Of a stretch of DNA of 64,000 bases, positions 1 to 12,400 are shown one piece after another. A program made the position numbers and the translations under genes. The notes under the pieces were generated by a model. That model did no database searches and was not told where the DNA came from. It was given only the letters and a program-made list of their open reading frames with translations. The stretch is taken from the NCBI GenBank assembly GCA_008921705.1, contig VFFE01007500.1:3933116-3997115 (forward strand). The letters are read 5' to 3'. This DNA is from Burhinus oedicnemus (Eukaryota; Chordata; Aves; Charadriiformes; Burhinidae). Position 1 is the stretch's first letter; every line of letters begins with the position of its first letter.

Positions 1-3000
1 GTTTTCTATTCTTGTGGCAGCAAGCTCTGCTTCTTTACTATGTCCTATTCAGAAGGCAGGAGAGGATTACTTTCTATCAATACTAACTTGAACATGCACT
101 CAGCTACCTTCACCATGATCCAAATCAAGTGATTACTACAACAGGATTAAATTTGTTATGAACTGTATGGCTCTGTCCACCTGGATGAACGCATATTTTA
201 ACGGTATATATCATATGGCAGGCTAATATTTTTAATACTGAGACATAACAGAAATCCATTTAAAAGAATGTAAACCAACATTAACAGCAGTTCTCAATTT
301 AAAGTGAATGATGTACATAAGCTCTCTGAAAAAGAAACTTGGGCAATTTTGACAGAAAAGTAGAGTGAGACAATATGGGAAGAAATTATTCAGGAAAGAT
401 GAGAGAAATATCAGTAACTTTTATTGGCCGTTGATTCAAGGGTTCTCAGCAAGTGGTGAAATTCAGCTGACAGTCCCACAAGGCACAACCTTTGACACTG
501 GCTTCGGCAGTTTCTGCTAACCCACCCCAGCCACTTGTGCTCCCGTGCCTTAGCTCAGTGACCCTGTTTATAGCACAGGCCCTCTTGCCCGCACCCTGGA
601 GTCTGTGCCAACACCACCCCAGGGACTGCACATTGTGTCATGGGACCGCAATCAAATACCTGCAGAAAACAAGACATTTCTGCATTGCCACTGAAGTGCT
701 CTTACCACTGAACTTCAGCCTTGGTGAGCCGGACTGGACTTCCTGTTCAGTTTAGACTATTCATATAATTGTTATTTCATCTCATGTGCATGTAACACTG
801 TGCTGGCTCAGGCCAACTGGCTTCAATCATTCCTATCTTCAAAAGAAACTCCATTGAGCATCTAGTGCTAAAATAACCTGGAAGCTGGAAGTAAGTTTCA
901 TGTGGGATTTTAAGAAAAGAATTTAGAACAAAACACTGATCAGAGTTGACCCGCTTTACAGCTTAAACCCTGCACTTTCACTCTTGCAGAAAGAAGAAAA
1001 TGAACCTTATAAGAAAGGCAGAGGAGTTTTCCAGTGGGCCATGCATCAGGGATGCGCATCAGATTGCTACTTCTGCCCAAAGCAGCTAGCTAGTGGACAG
1101 CTTTGTCTCTGTGACTTGTCCATCACCAGAAAATGTACTAAAGAGTCTGCCATCCCAATTATCCTGTACAAGCCATTTATGAAGTATATTCACATGTAGA
1201 AGTTAAAAGTAGCTGTTGTGGAAGCTTCAGTCCTACAATGGTCAAAGAAGTCCAGGGGGTGGCTGCACAAGTGAAAACTGTTAGAGGAAGTCCAAACCCA
1301 TCAGGTCAGTATTTGAGACGCCCTTGACCCCTGAGGATATAAATGCTCACATTCCACTGACTTCAAAGATAAGGCTACTCCTGAGAGCTTTACTGAATGA
1401 GGGCCTTCATATGAGCAACAATTTGGTTTAATGAATGAAGCACGCTACAAGTCAGGAAAAAGTATGGTTGGTTCTGTCGCTACCTCTGAGTTCATTGCTA
1501 CAACCTATTGCATTGGCCAGCCTGTTCTCACTCTTCTCTTTCATCAAGAAGAACTTCAGATTACCTTTTGGAGCAACACTAGTACTCTATGCACTACCTT
1601 GGAAGCAACAGTAATAATTCGAACCCTTGTTTATGGCCACAATTTTATAGAATCACAGAAGGCAAACATCAAGGCTGCCATCTTACCTACATTATCTTAA
1701 TTCATTTAGTGTAGTGTAGTTAATTCAGTGTTAAAGACAACTACCTCAACAGATTTAGTGCCATATCTTGGCCAAGGTACCTAGTAACTCTAGCTTAGTC
1801 TATTCAACTAAGTAAAACAGATTTATCACAGATTTTTCCTTACAAATTCTGCACTGTGATTATGTACATGTTCACTATGTTTCACAAGCAATGTACTGTG
1901 GTTTGTCTACTGCAATATCGGAGACTAGCATGTGATATGACATTTGCATATATATTTTGTGATTATTTTAGCAATATCCATCTCACCTGAGAAGTTTAAT
2001 ATGAAAAGACACGACTTACTTACCCTGCATTTCTTGTGTGTGCATATATGTATGCATGGGCACACATATTTCTGTTTAACATCTTCATACAGCAAGTATT
2101 AATAGTTTCACTACAGATTGTGCAGTCTAGAAATCACAGAACTGGAGCTGCTATACACATCAAGAACAATACTAAAGGTGCACGTTTTGGTTCAGCAGAA
2201 TTGATAAGCTGATATTCAGTTCAAAGAGACCTTTATCCTGGTGATTAGAATATTGAAAAGGTTAGGTGTGTTCATGAGAAAGGCACAGCTGTGTGATCCC
2301 AACCTGCAGCATTTGAAAGGCTGTTCAAGTAAATTGCAGCTCGCTCCCATACACAGACAGATGGATTCGGGTGCATACTACATGTGGTACATGCACTGAA
2401 AAGACTTCTAAAAAAATTTGGGAAAGTCTTTGTTACTTTGAAGCATTCAATTTTCACCTAACCTTACAGTGTCTCTTCATAAATATAAAACTTCAAAATA
2501 ACTTGGGTCATTTTGCTGTAACCAGGGCTAAAAAAAGAATCTTCCACAGAACTTTTTCTAAAAGACTGCTGACTCTGTGAAGATGAGAATAAAACTCAGC
2601 AGCCTGGATCTTAGCTGGTGGCTTAGTGTCTAAATCTTTTGCTAAGGATCTGGCTCAGCTCTTTCGGGTGAAATCAAGCCCTTCTGACACTAACAGCAGA
2701 ACTCCCACTGTCTCCAAAGAAGAGAATTTCTCTTTCCAATTTTTCAGCTGAGTATTTTGTTCCACTTTTTTATGATTTCAATGTTTTGGGAATGTCTGAG
2801 CCAGTGGCTTCAGGATTCCAAATGCCAGACATGTAGGAGACATTACCATCTATCCAGATCTCCAATGTCCCAAGTCTTACCACCAAACATGAAACGCTTT
2901 CTTCAGTATATCCCTTCTGTGCCTTAAGTAGTTGTGTAAAAGCACACATGCATCTGATGTGTCAGACCGTGTCCCCAGGATGTGCACAGTAGTAAGGCAA

Positions 3001-6000
3001 TGACAATGCAACTATGTGCAATTAGCAAATGTCTTCCACTGGATGTCCTTTAACAGTGGGTCTTTCAGGGTGGCTCACCTTCAGCCCATAGTCTGGTACT
3101 AGGGTCTAGGTGGCTCTCTGATATTAGTAGGTCTTCAGGAACTTCAAAGTATATTAATGAAAATTAGCCTAAGTAATCCCAAGTGGAAAGAGGATTAAAG
3201 GAAATGGTACTACTTGAGACTGTGTCAGAAGTCAGAGGTATCAGAGGACCTTAGTCTTTGAAAGGTAACAAAAGTTGGACAACTGTTATTCTTAGGAACA
3301 TGGATTTAGACATTCTGACTTCATTCTCTCAAGTTTATAAGAATTAGATATTACATATTCACCTATATGTTTTGTTTACTGAACAACTACTGCCTCACTT
3401 CTTTTTTTCTTTTAAACTTACTTACTGTAGTGTTGAAACACCTTTAAGTTTATTAGTTTTTAAATACCTGGATTCTCTGGGGCAAGTGTCTTGAATTTTC
3501 TTCATCCCCAGATCATCCCCTGGCCTGAACAAGATGCAGTGGCATCCCTTTGCTACATGGCTCAGACCCACCGAGTCACAAATCAGGCTGACCAGTTACA
3601 TCTGGCACAGGAAGCCTCAGAGAAAAAGAGAAGGCACAGCACTTGCTCACACAAGGTACAAGCCTAACTGTGGAGGAGCAAAAGGAGACACCCAGGTGAA
3701 GGACGCTCCTGCTCATTCTCTGAGACTTGACCCATGCAAGATTCCACTGCAGAAGTCTCCGTGGTACACATCAAGCTGATTTATGGACAGATGAAGTAAG
3801 GAAAAGATGGTTATAAACTGTGATTAATCCTGACTTACAATAGCTCAAACTGTGACAGAAATTGTATCATTAGCCAACAACAGAATGCTTAAAAGATTTG
3901 TGAATTTTGTTTATGTGTTTGTACTTATTATTCCACTCCAGGTATCTTTATCATGGAAGCTTAAACAAAATCAGGTCATGGCAATGTGTGACGCTGCTGA
4001 TAATCCATACCATGAGTAATCTTCATGTGCTGCAAGAGCACAGATAAGTGTTCAGTAAGCTTTTCCCAATTGATTTAAAGTTAGCTCATGCACATTAGGT
4101 GTCTGCCTGGCTGTTCATAAATCTTTGACGTGTACATCTGGCTGGTGTGTTGTGCCTGACATGTGAACTGTGTAAAATACTGTTCACAGGTTTTTATTAC
4201 AGCGGTACCTTTAATATCTCCACCAGCAGGTATTTTACACTTCATAGATACAGTAGCTAATGCTGCTTTCCAGTCACAGCACATCACCCCTGTTCAACCC
4301 AAATGCTCTTCCAGTTCTCACTCTACTGTGACAACTGTACTCTCCATATTATGAGTCTTACTGATGGGAATTTCCTTTCCAGAGGTAGAAAGGACCTAAG
4401 CTCACGTTCAACATTCAGTGTAGCGTGACACCTCTTCACCTGAAGATTTTTCTCCTGAAAATCTCTGAGCAGATGAGGCATGGCAGGAGAAGGAAGCCCA
4501 TCAGTCAGAATGCGTGATGCCTCTCCTGGCTCTCCATCAGCCTAGCTAGTCTGAATAAAACCTTTCTCCTAGGAGCACCTCTTACTGTAAGCAGAGAGGA
4601 AAAGGAACCCTCTCTTAAGTTCTTATTAGCCGATATTAACTACACAATAAAGCCAGCTGGCTTCAGCCAGGCCAAAGTATTGCTGCAGTATGGAGGCAGG
4701 AGCGTAGAGCAGAGCAGTTAAGGCATGTTGGCCCACTGCCTTTAAAAAGATGATGCTCTTCGCCACTCAGGCCTATCAGGTTTCTGACTTACACTGTCAG
4801 CTACTGCTAAAACCAATGAAAAGATCCAAATTACATTCAGTCTTAGATGGAAAATAATATCAGTATCTGTCCTGGTGGTCCACTGTTTACGCTTTGACAT
4901 TGATTTTGACGTAATTAGAAATAAGTAAAGGTTTGATAGCTCCTGTTTGCTCTTACTCTGAAATCAGTGCAGGCTGTGACAGGAGCTGGAAAGTGAAAGC
5001 AGCACCCTGGGAATACTAAGGACTTGTCTGCATGCAGAAGTTGCACTGCTGTAAATGTAAGTCAATCCAGTTAGAGCAAGTCTTTTTTTCAGGGATTCCC
5101 TAATATATAGTGATTTATAACTGGCTGTTGTAGTTGTAAATTTTCACATTCATGCTTGCAAGCATAAGTCAAAGTGGCAATCCTGCACAGACTTAACTAA
5201 ATCAGTGGGAACTTCATTCCATTAATGTAAGTTGTACACAGATCAGTTCTAATATGGATTAGATATGACTCAAAAAGTTCACGGCTTCTTGCAACCAGGG
5301 AAAAATCCAAGGCTCTCCCATTTCACAAACTTGGTATTATCTGCTCTCTTCCAGCTTGTCAAGAGCCTTATTTTACTTTTAAAAACAATTATGGTTCTTA
5401 AAAGATATTAAGCTGCTTTTCTGGGGAGTCACAATACTATTTTGCCTTAACATAAAGTACCAGATAATAACCAGACAAGTTGCAAGATCCTCCTCTTCCT
5501 GGACCTTCTGTTCCACCAAAAGGGACAAGATTTCCTCAGACCTTTCTTTATTCAATTTTTTTTTTTAGTCAAAAGACAAGAGTGCAACAGCAGAACACTG
5601 CAACCTGCTATGATCACAACACAGTGCCGCGACACCAATGGTCATGACAAGTTTGTCCTTCCTCAAGTTTCTACAGAACACAGAGATTCCTTGGACCACA
5701 TGCTGGTTGGCAGAGATCAAAACGCTGAAATCAGCACCACAGAAACATTTTTTTCTAGAAGTCTAGAGCCTGCAGGGGAAAAAAAGGAATGACAACTCCT
5801 GAATTAGAGCAGTTTAGAGTATCTGTCCTAGTGCCTGCACACAGACTTCTCTAATCAAGCTCAATGATTACCTTGCATTCAGTTCCACTCTAAAAGCTGT
5901 GATCTGTATATGGCTGCTTGAGCCACCAAAGAAGAATATTTGACTGATCACAACACTACTCCAAAAATCAAGCACAAACAAGAGCAGAGAGATAAATGAA

Positions 6001-6356
6001 TCCAAGGATTTTCAGTGTAAATACGGTGGATATTTAACAGTGGTGTTCATCCTGGCTGCCATGACAACAAACAGCAGATTCCAGATTCAACAGCACAGTT
6101 GAAATTAAGGTTATATGTTGTCTTGAACTCACCTAATAGTGTCCCGTAGTTCAGAAAATTTTCCTTGCAACCCTTGGATACAGCCATACAGCACGATAAA
6201 GCAGTGCACATCCAGTTCTCCCCATTTAGACCTTATGTGAGATCTTTTCAGAGACCTACATCATGGACCTACCTGCTATGGCATTTCTGAATTAGCAGGA
6301 CATGTATAGTACCTGGTTAGGCAGCACACAACCACTTGTTTAATTGACATTCTTAC
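1..6356 (-). other. ITPR2: ITPR2 intron 9, 5' part (continues outside the window)
   Basis: Begins with donor GTAAGA at 6356-6351. I looked for exon 10 (family residues from about 318, including a basic loop and the PHGNDI-type segment) and did not find it, so the intron is at least 6.35 kb. The sequence is unique-looking, with a low-complexity TG/AT patch near 2036-2070 and no recognised repeat element. Confidence 0.8.
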
Positions 6357-6452
6357 CTCTGCAGCTAAGTAGTTTCCAGTTGCCAAATGCTTAAATCTAA
6401 ACAAGCTATTCCACTGTCCTGCCCCTCCCCGGCAAGGGTCATGATGGACAAC
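6357..6452 (-). CDS. ITPR2: ITPR2 coding exon 9 (residues 286-317), last exon in the window
   Basis: Acceptor CTTTTAG is followed by [20 protein letters not shown] and [12 protein letters not shown], with donor GTAAGA. It is 96 nt, 32 codons, phase 0. It belongs to the IP3-binding core beta-trefoil. The next residues of the family (a variable loop before the region ending near residue 370) are not found in the 6.36 kb to the left, so exon 10 is outside the window. Confidence 0.97.
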
Positions 6453-9400
6453 CTAAAAGAAGAAGTAAAGATTTTAATCGTGCTTCTCAAGATCATACTT
6501 AGATCACTGACATTTCTTACAGCTTATTCCAAATAAACATATGTAAACTACATTATTACAAATAGCCTACCACAGAAAGGAATTCTGTGCTCACACTAAG
6601 CCCACCATAGATAACAACTACTTACATTTATTTTTTGCCAGGTGCCAGGAAATACCCCTCCTATTACTTTCCATGTTTTCATTAATCTACTCCCGGCTAA
6701 CATGATGAGCCAAATTTTGCTTTAAAGTGACATGGTGTGAATCTGGAGCTCAAGAAAGTAAGTGGAGCTGCTCCACACTTACATAGGCACTACATAAAAG
6801 CAAAACTCAGATCCTCTTACATTGTTTCACCACTTAAACCAGCTCTATTTTTGACAAAACTAGGGGCTTCTGATAAATTTTCATTCAAGTGATAAAATAT
6901 CCCCATATGAGTTGAAACATCCCAGGTTATTTCTTTTTCTCTTTGACTGAGCTGTAGGTCATTTTCTACCTTCAAACGTAGCAGTGCCTGTCTCTCTTAA
7001 GGAGTAAGCTCAAGTAACTACAAGTGCAATATACTCTATTCCATACAGTTCTTACTCAGACAAAAATCAACCATGTGCCTGAGTGAGGAGCTCTGTTTTA
7101 AATGCACAGTTTGTTCAGCACATAAGAATTTTGGATATAGGAGTTAATTTACTGTAATAGCAAGGGTTTGAGACATACCAGTTTCCAATGTTCCTCAGTT
7201 AAACAAAAGTATATCTGCTAGTCTTCTCAAAATCACCCCCATTCACCAACAACACCTTTATTCAACCTAACTTTAAAGACATGCTGATGTGCCCTGTTGC
7301 AGAAGAATGGACTCGTTCACATTTGTGAGATTTCTTGTCAGTCACGAATTTCAATTTTCTATACTGCACATGAAGTCAAACATAAACACTCAGAACTCAG
7401 GATACACGAGTGTCATTCAATTCACTTTGATAAAATCGCACCATTTACGTCAAGTCTGAATTTGACTCTTCGTCATTTTAGTGCAGGTAAATATAGTAAG
7501 AAAACATCCCCTCTCCACACACGCACAGCAATAAAGTATCTCTTCAATGTTCATCCTACACAAACCGTTTCATAAAATAATAATAGTTACGGGGAGGTGT
7601 ATGATGATATCAAGAGGCTATGAATGATTCAGGTTGTGGTAAAGTATTTTTACTGAATTTACCCTGGCCTTCAGGTCCTAAAATATTTATAAAAAGAAAA
7701 AAAATACCTCTATTTCCCACAGTGCTTTAGAACTTGTTGCAGAAGTGGCTGACTGACGTAATGTAGTACGAAGGAAAATATGTTGTTTCTTCTCATATTC
7801 ATCGCAGGTCAGAAACTTCTCTTGTTCTGCATGAAACAGCCTAACAACATCTCCCTAAAGTAATATGAAAAAGAAGCATTATTAAGTGGTAGGCAAAGCC
7901 ACTAGACTCATCCTTTATCTCTGTACTAGCTCCAGTGATGTCAATATAGCTGATGTGAAGAAAACATTTATTAGTTTTCTGTTGCTGGAGCAGATACCAA
8001 GTGCAGAGCATACAATCTCGGCACTGAGTCTGGAAATCAACTGAGATAATTCAGTCCTGCAGGAGACCCATGCACTTTTGTGAAAAGAGAACTTGTTTCA
8101 GAGCACTGCAATGAATAGTGGGTAACAACCTAAAGGTGACTTTTAATTCTAGCCAGCTTTACTAAATGAATTTTTTATTTCTAATCTCTCTTAATATTTA
8201 GGGAAAGTGAATATATTTTTCCAACATCATATTATCTTGTCTCTTCTACTTTGGAAACAAAACCAATGCCCCCTCTCTATTTCTTCTGCTGGCATCATTT
8301 TTGCTCCCTTTTGCTTCTCCCCAAGGCTTGAAACACTATCCCCAAAAGGGTGTACACATATATGCCATTTTCCCTTTCAAATTCTTCCTCAAAAACTGCT
8401 GGTACCGTTATACCTACTGAAAAATAGCTAGTTGATAATGTCTTATTGAGGTACAAGCGAGGACAAATGAAATTTATTTATTTAAAATTAAAATGTAAAC
8501 GATCTCAGGGAGTGATCTGAAGGCATAAAGCTGTGCAATCCCTCAGCATTTAAAGCTACATTGTCTTATTACAGTTACTGTCATCTTTCATGCCTCACTC
8601 CCTTTTGTAAGCTTGCTATACCTGATTTTAGCATCTTGGCATAAACTGAAGTGTCACAGCTATTCTGTACAGAGCCCTCATCATTCTGGGCTTGAACTTC
8701 ATCTTTTCTCATGGATCCTCAGTTGCCTCTGGGAGGGGAAAGAGGCTGAAAGCTAACACAGTCCAGACAATTTCACTAAATAAGACAATAAGAGAAAGGA
8801 AAGATATTCTGGCTGTTGAAGGACAGTAGTGAGGGATCCTCAACAGCTCCATAAAGTCCTCATTTCTTTTATTCCCCATGTAGTATTTCTCTACAGTCAA
8901 ATACGGCGTGATTTTTCAGATTAAAAAAAAAATTTAAAAATCATACTTACTCCTTTCAGTACATCATCTCGATAACTACTGAATTTCATGAACAAAGTTA
9001 TTTTCCAGCTTGTGTTACAGTTGACAGCATTTACCTTTAGGAAAACAACAAAACAAAGCACAACACAACTGTAGTCTTAAGGGGTGCTATTTACATGTTG
9101 AGATACTCTGCTCTTCTAAAAGACCACCACATCTAGGGAGGCAGGGGACATGGCTTAGCTACATACTTGTACAGTTCCTAACATGGGTCCTGAAGCTCTG
9201 AAGTGTTAACAACAATGATGGTGATGTTGGATAAGACTGAGTGGGCAAAATGCTACTCTGTCTGTTGACAGCCTACCAAAGATGACCTAAAGAGCTGCTG
9301 GAAGAGGACTGACTTTTACGTCAGGGAGAGTTTCAGATACTCAAGCAAACCTCATGAAGCTTTCACTGCCAGGCAGAACTGTGCCAAGAAGTATATTTCA

Positions 9401-12400
9401 TCTTGGTTTTTTGAGGCCAAGCTGGAACCAATGTTTAATACTGGCATCTAGGCCATGGTAGGCTCATGGTGGGTTCCAGATACCAGTAAAGAACAACATA
9501 TAATCCATCTCAGATCAGCAGTTACCCCTCCTCCTTCCACTCAACTCACCTCTTTGCAGCCAGGGTTATCCAGAAGCTCAATGTTGCTGGCATGTAGAGG
9601 CTGCCCTGCATTGACTGGCATGAGAACAACTTTATCTCCCACAACAACCTGGAAGTCAGAAATAAAGTGCAATTTAGAGTGCAATTTAGACTTATGTAAT
9701 TATCCAATAAAATGAAGTAATGTTACATTTTTAGAAAATTACTCAAATGCATGCTCTAGGAATGGCACTCACTGAATTTATTTGCAGAGAATTCACACAC
9801 CAGCTCTGTTCACCCGTGCCTCTGCAATTACTTGGGTTCAAGATTTCTCACTAACGAATCCTTGCATTCGCAGTAAGCATGTTACCCGGTTCAGCAGAAA
9901 TTCGAGATCATGAAATAGACATGAACCTATGAATTTCAAGAGCAGTTCAGTTCATTTAAAAGTTACATTAACTACTCTTTATCCCATATATACTGCCAGC
10001 CAAAAGGCAGAGAAAGCTTAGAAAATAATCTGTAGTCAGACAGCAAGACTCTTCCCTCCCTTGCTGTCAGCCAACCTTCTCCCATCGATGTGTCTTTCAT
10101 TTCACAAAAGCCTTAAAAATTTGCCTGTGACTTCTTTAGCCAAGTGACTCCCTAGAGCTCTGTGGAGCATCTTCTGGCAAATATCATGACAGGCTCACGA
10201 GTTCTGTGATTTAGATTGTATGACTGCAGTCTGGAAAGGAACTTAAATCACTGGAAATTGAGAGAGGCAAACACACTCCATCCCCTCTGCTGTTACTCCC
10301 TAAATGGTGTTTGGAGCCCAGCACAGGCAGCAGTTACATCAGCTGAGAGACCTTCTCTCTACAAGAAGAATTCCTAGCTGACTCCCTGCAAGCAAATTCC
10401 CATGCCCTTGCAATTCTTTACCTATACAGACAGGGAAAAATAATATATGAAAATGTCTTTGACCTAAAAAGTGCTTGCAACATGCAATTCATACCTGGGA
10501 GGGGAAAAAAAAAATTTAAAGATGAATAAATAAATCAGTCCACATAGATTGGTTGGCACTGCTGTGTTGTTCACAGCAATTTTAAGCACACAGACACACA
10601 AAGACAAGTGGCTACATGTGATTTTTGCTATACAAAATGCTGCACAAGCCATGCTTTCTTTTGGAACACAAATAAACAAAAATGTTTTCTGCATTGATCA
10701 GCACATTTCCTGTGAAAAAGCAGAGCCCAGTTCAGCCTCGTGTAAATTCAACACAGGTGAATTTGGCCCACTTACTGCAGAGGTGAAAAAGAAGGTTGCC
10801 TGTTCTTTACCAACACAGCAGAAATAAACAGCAGCAAAAGACAGTGTCATCATGCTCAGACCACACATAGAAATCCTATTTGATCCAAGTAATGAGAAAA
10901 ATTTCACTAACGGAACCAACATAATGACAAGATGGCTTTAAGATACATTACTTATGCAATACATTCCTGCATGCCATGCTTCACACAGACATTACTTACA
11001 GCCCATTTTAAGAAGTTATGACCAGACAATTCAATAATCAAAAAACCATCAGGCTTGCATCCTGCAAAGTGGAATCAGGACTTCAAAATCATTGCAAGTA
11101 CACCAGGACTATAACAACTTAATTAGTAAGAGAGCACATCACTGAGCATCTTATTTAAAAAGAAAAAAGGAGGGGGGCAGAGGAACATATCTTTGAATGC
11201 AAGCCTGTGACTACCATGGCAGTAACCAGAGGAAAAGACGTACACAGCTACTCTGCTGTAGGCACACATCTAAGGAAGAACTGTTAGGTGGGGTCATGGT
11301 TTCTGTCTCAATCTCCTGCTGTGCTCCAAGTCCACATCAGTAACCTGCCCTCGATGCTGGCCAGCTGCCACAGAAGCAACGAAACAATCTATGTTCTTTT
11401 CCTCTCTTCTTTTTCTTCTTGCTTCAAATCTCCAGAGGTGGTTGGGAAGGAAGGGATAGAGGCAGTTTCACAGCGCTTGTTTCCTATACACCCTCCACCA
11501 GTGATGCAGAAAACAAAAGCAAAGTGAAGAGGGAATCCTGTTCTCTTATACACAGCTGCCTTGGGTAAGCTGCAAGTCTGCCCTTTTGAATTCCACTCAT
11601 CCCCTACCCAGTTGATTTCTGGCTCCAAATAATGCCCCAGCATGCCCAAAACACTGGAAGCAGAGCACTCGCATGCCCACATGCCCCTATTTCTGGCTGC
11701 AGAATTGTACTACATGGAGGTTATAGAAGACAGAGCAGGGTATTCCCAAGATTTTGCTCTGCAAACTTAAAATTGATACCACCTCTTTCTCCTCTTCCCT
11801 AGCTACTCTTGGGCACAGCCGGCCACAGTATGCTGTAGACCAGAAGTGGGTAATAGTTTGACAGGTCTCTGGGACTTCTTCCTTACATATAGACATGAAT
11901 TCGTTAAAGTTGCATCAGACTCCCAGCTTTTGAGGATATCATTCCTCATTCCTTTGACAAAACTCTTACTCTTTCTGGTCTAGACAAGAAAATTCCAAAG
12001 AATGATTAAACTTGTAATGAAGTCAACGAGAATTCAGCTTTTGAATTCAAGATAAACCTACAAGGTCCTTCAGTCTTGGATGCAGTGGAGTTCTTCCCGC
12101 ACAAGGTCATTTCTAAATTTATGCAACCCTACTTGTCCGCATCTTGGTGGAGGGGGTACATTGAGAGTGGGAAGAGCCACAGTCAAAGCTGACTGCGTTT
12201 TGTCTTCTGGGTGGGGGACCAGTGCTGGCATCACTTAGAGTGATTCTGTCATTCATATAAACTCAGTAAGGCACCTGACAGCTACATCTACACCGCAATC
12301 AATAAGTAGGAGCAAATACTAGTAGTAGAGGTGTAGTATATGACAAAGACTGGCAGTTACAAAAGGTTATATTAGCTGTGAAGATGCAGTAGCAGTGATT

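Noticed and set aside
1640..1660. ATAGAATCACAGAAGG resembling a CR1 tail
   Set aside because: Too short and without the rest of the CR1 3' end.
1..6356. ITPR2 exon 10 was expected next after exon 9
   Set aside because: I found no minus-strand match to the family residues after 317 in this stretch; the exon is probably beyond the left edge.
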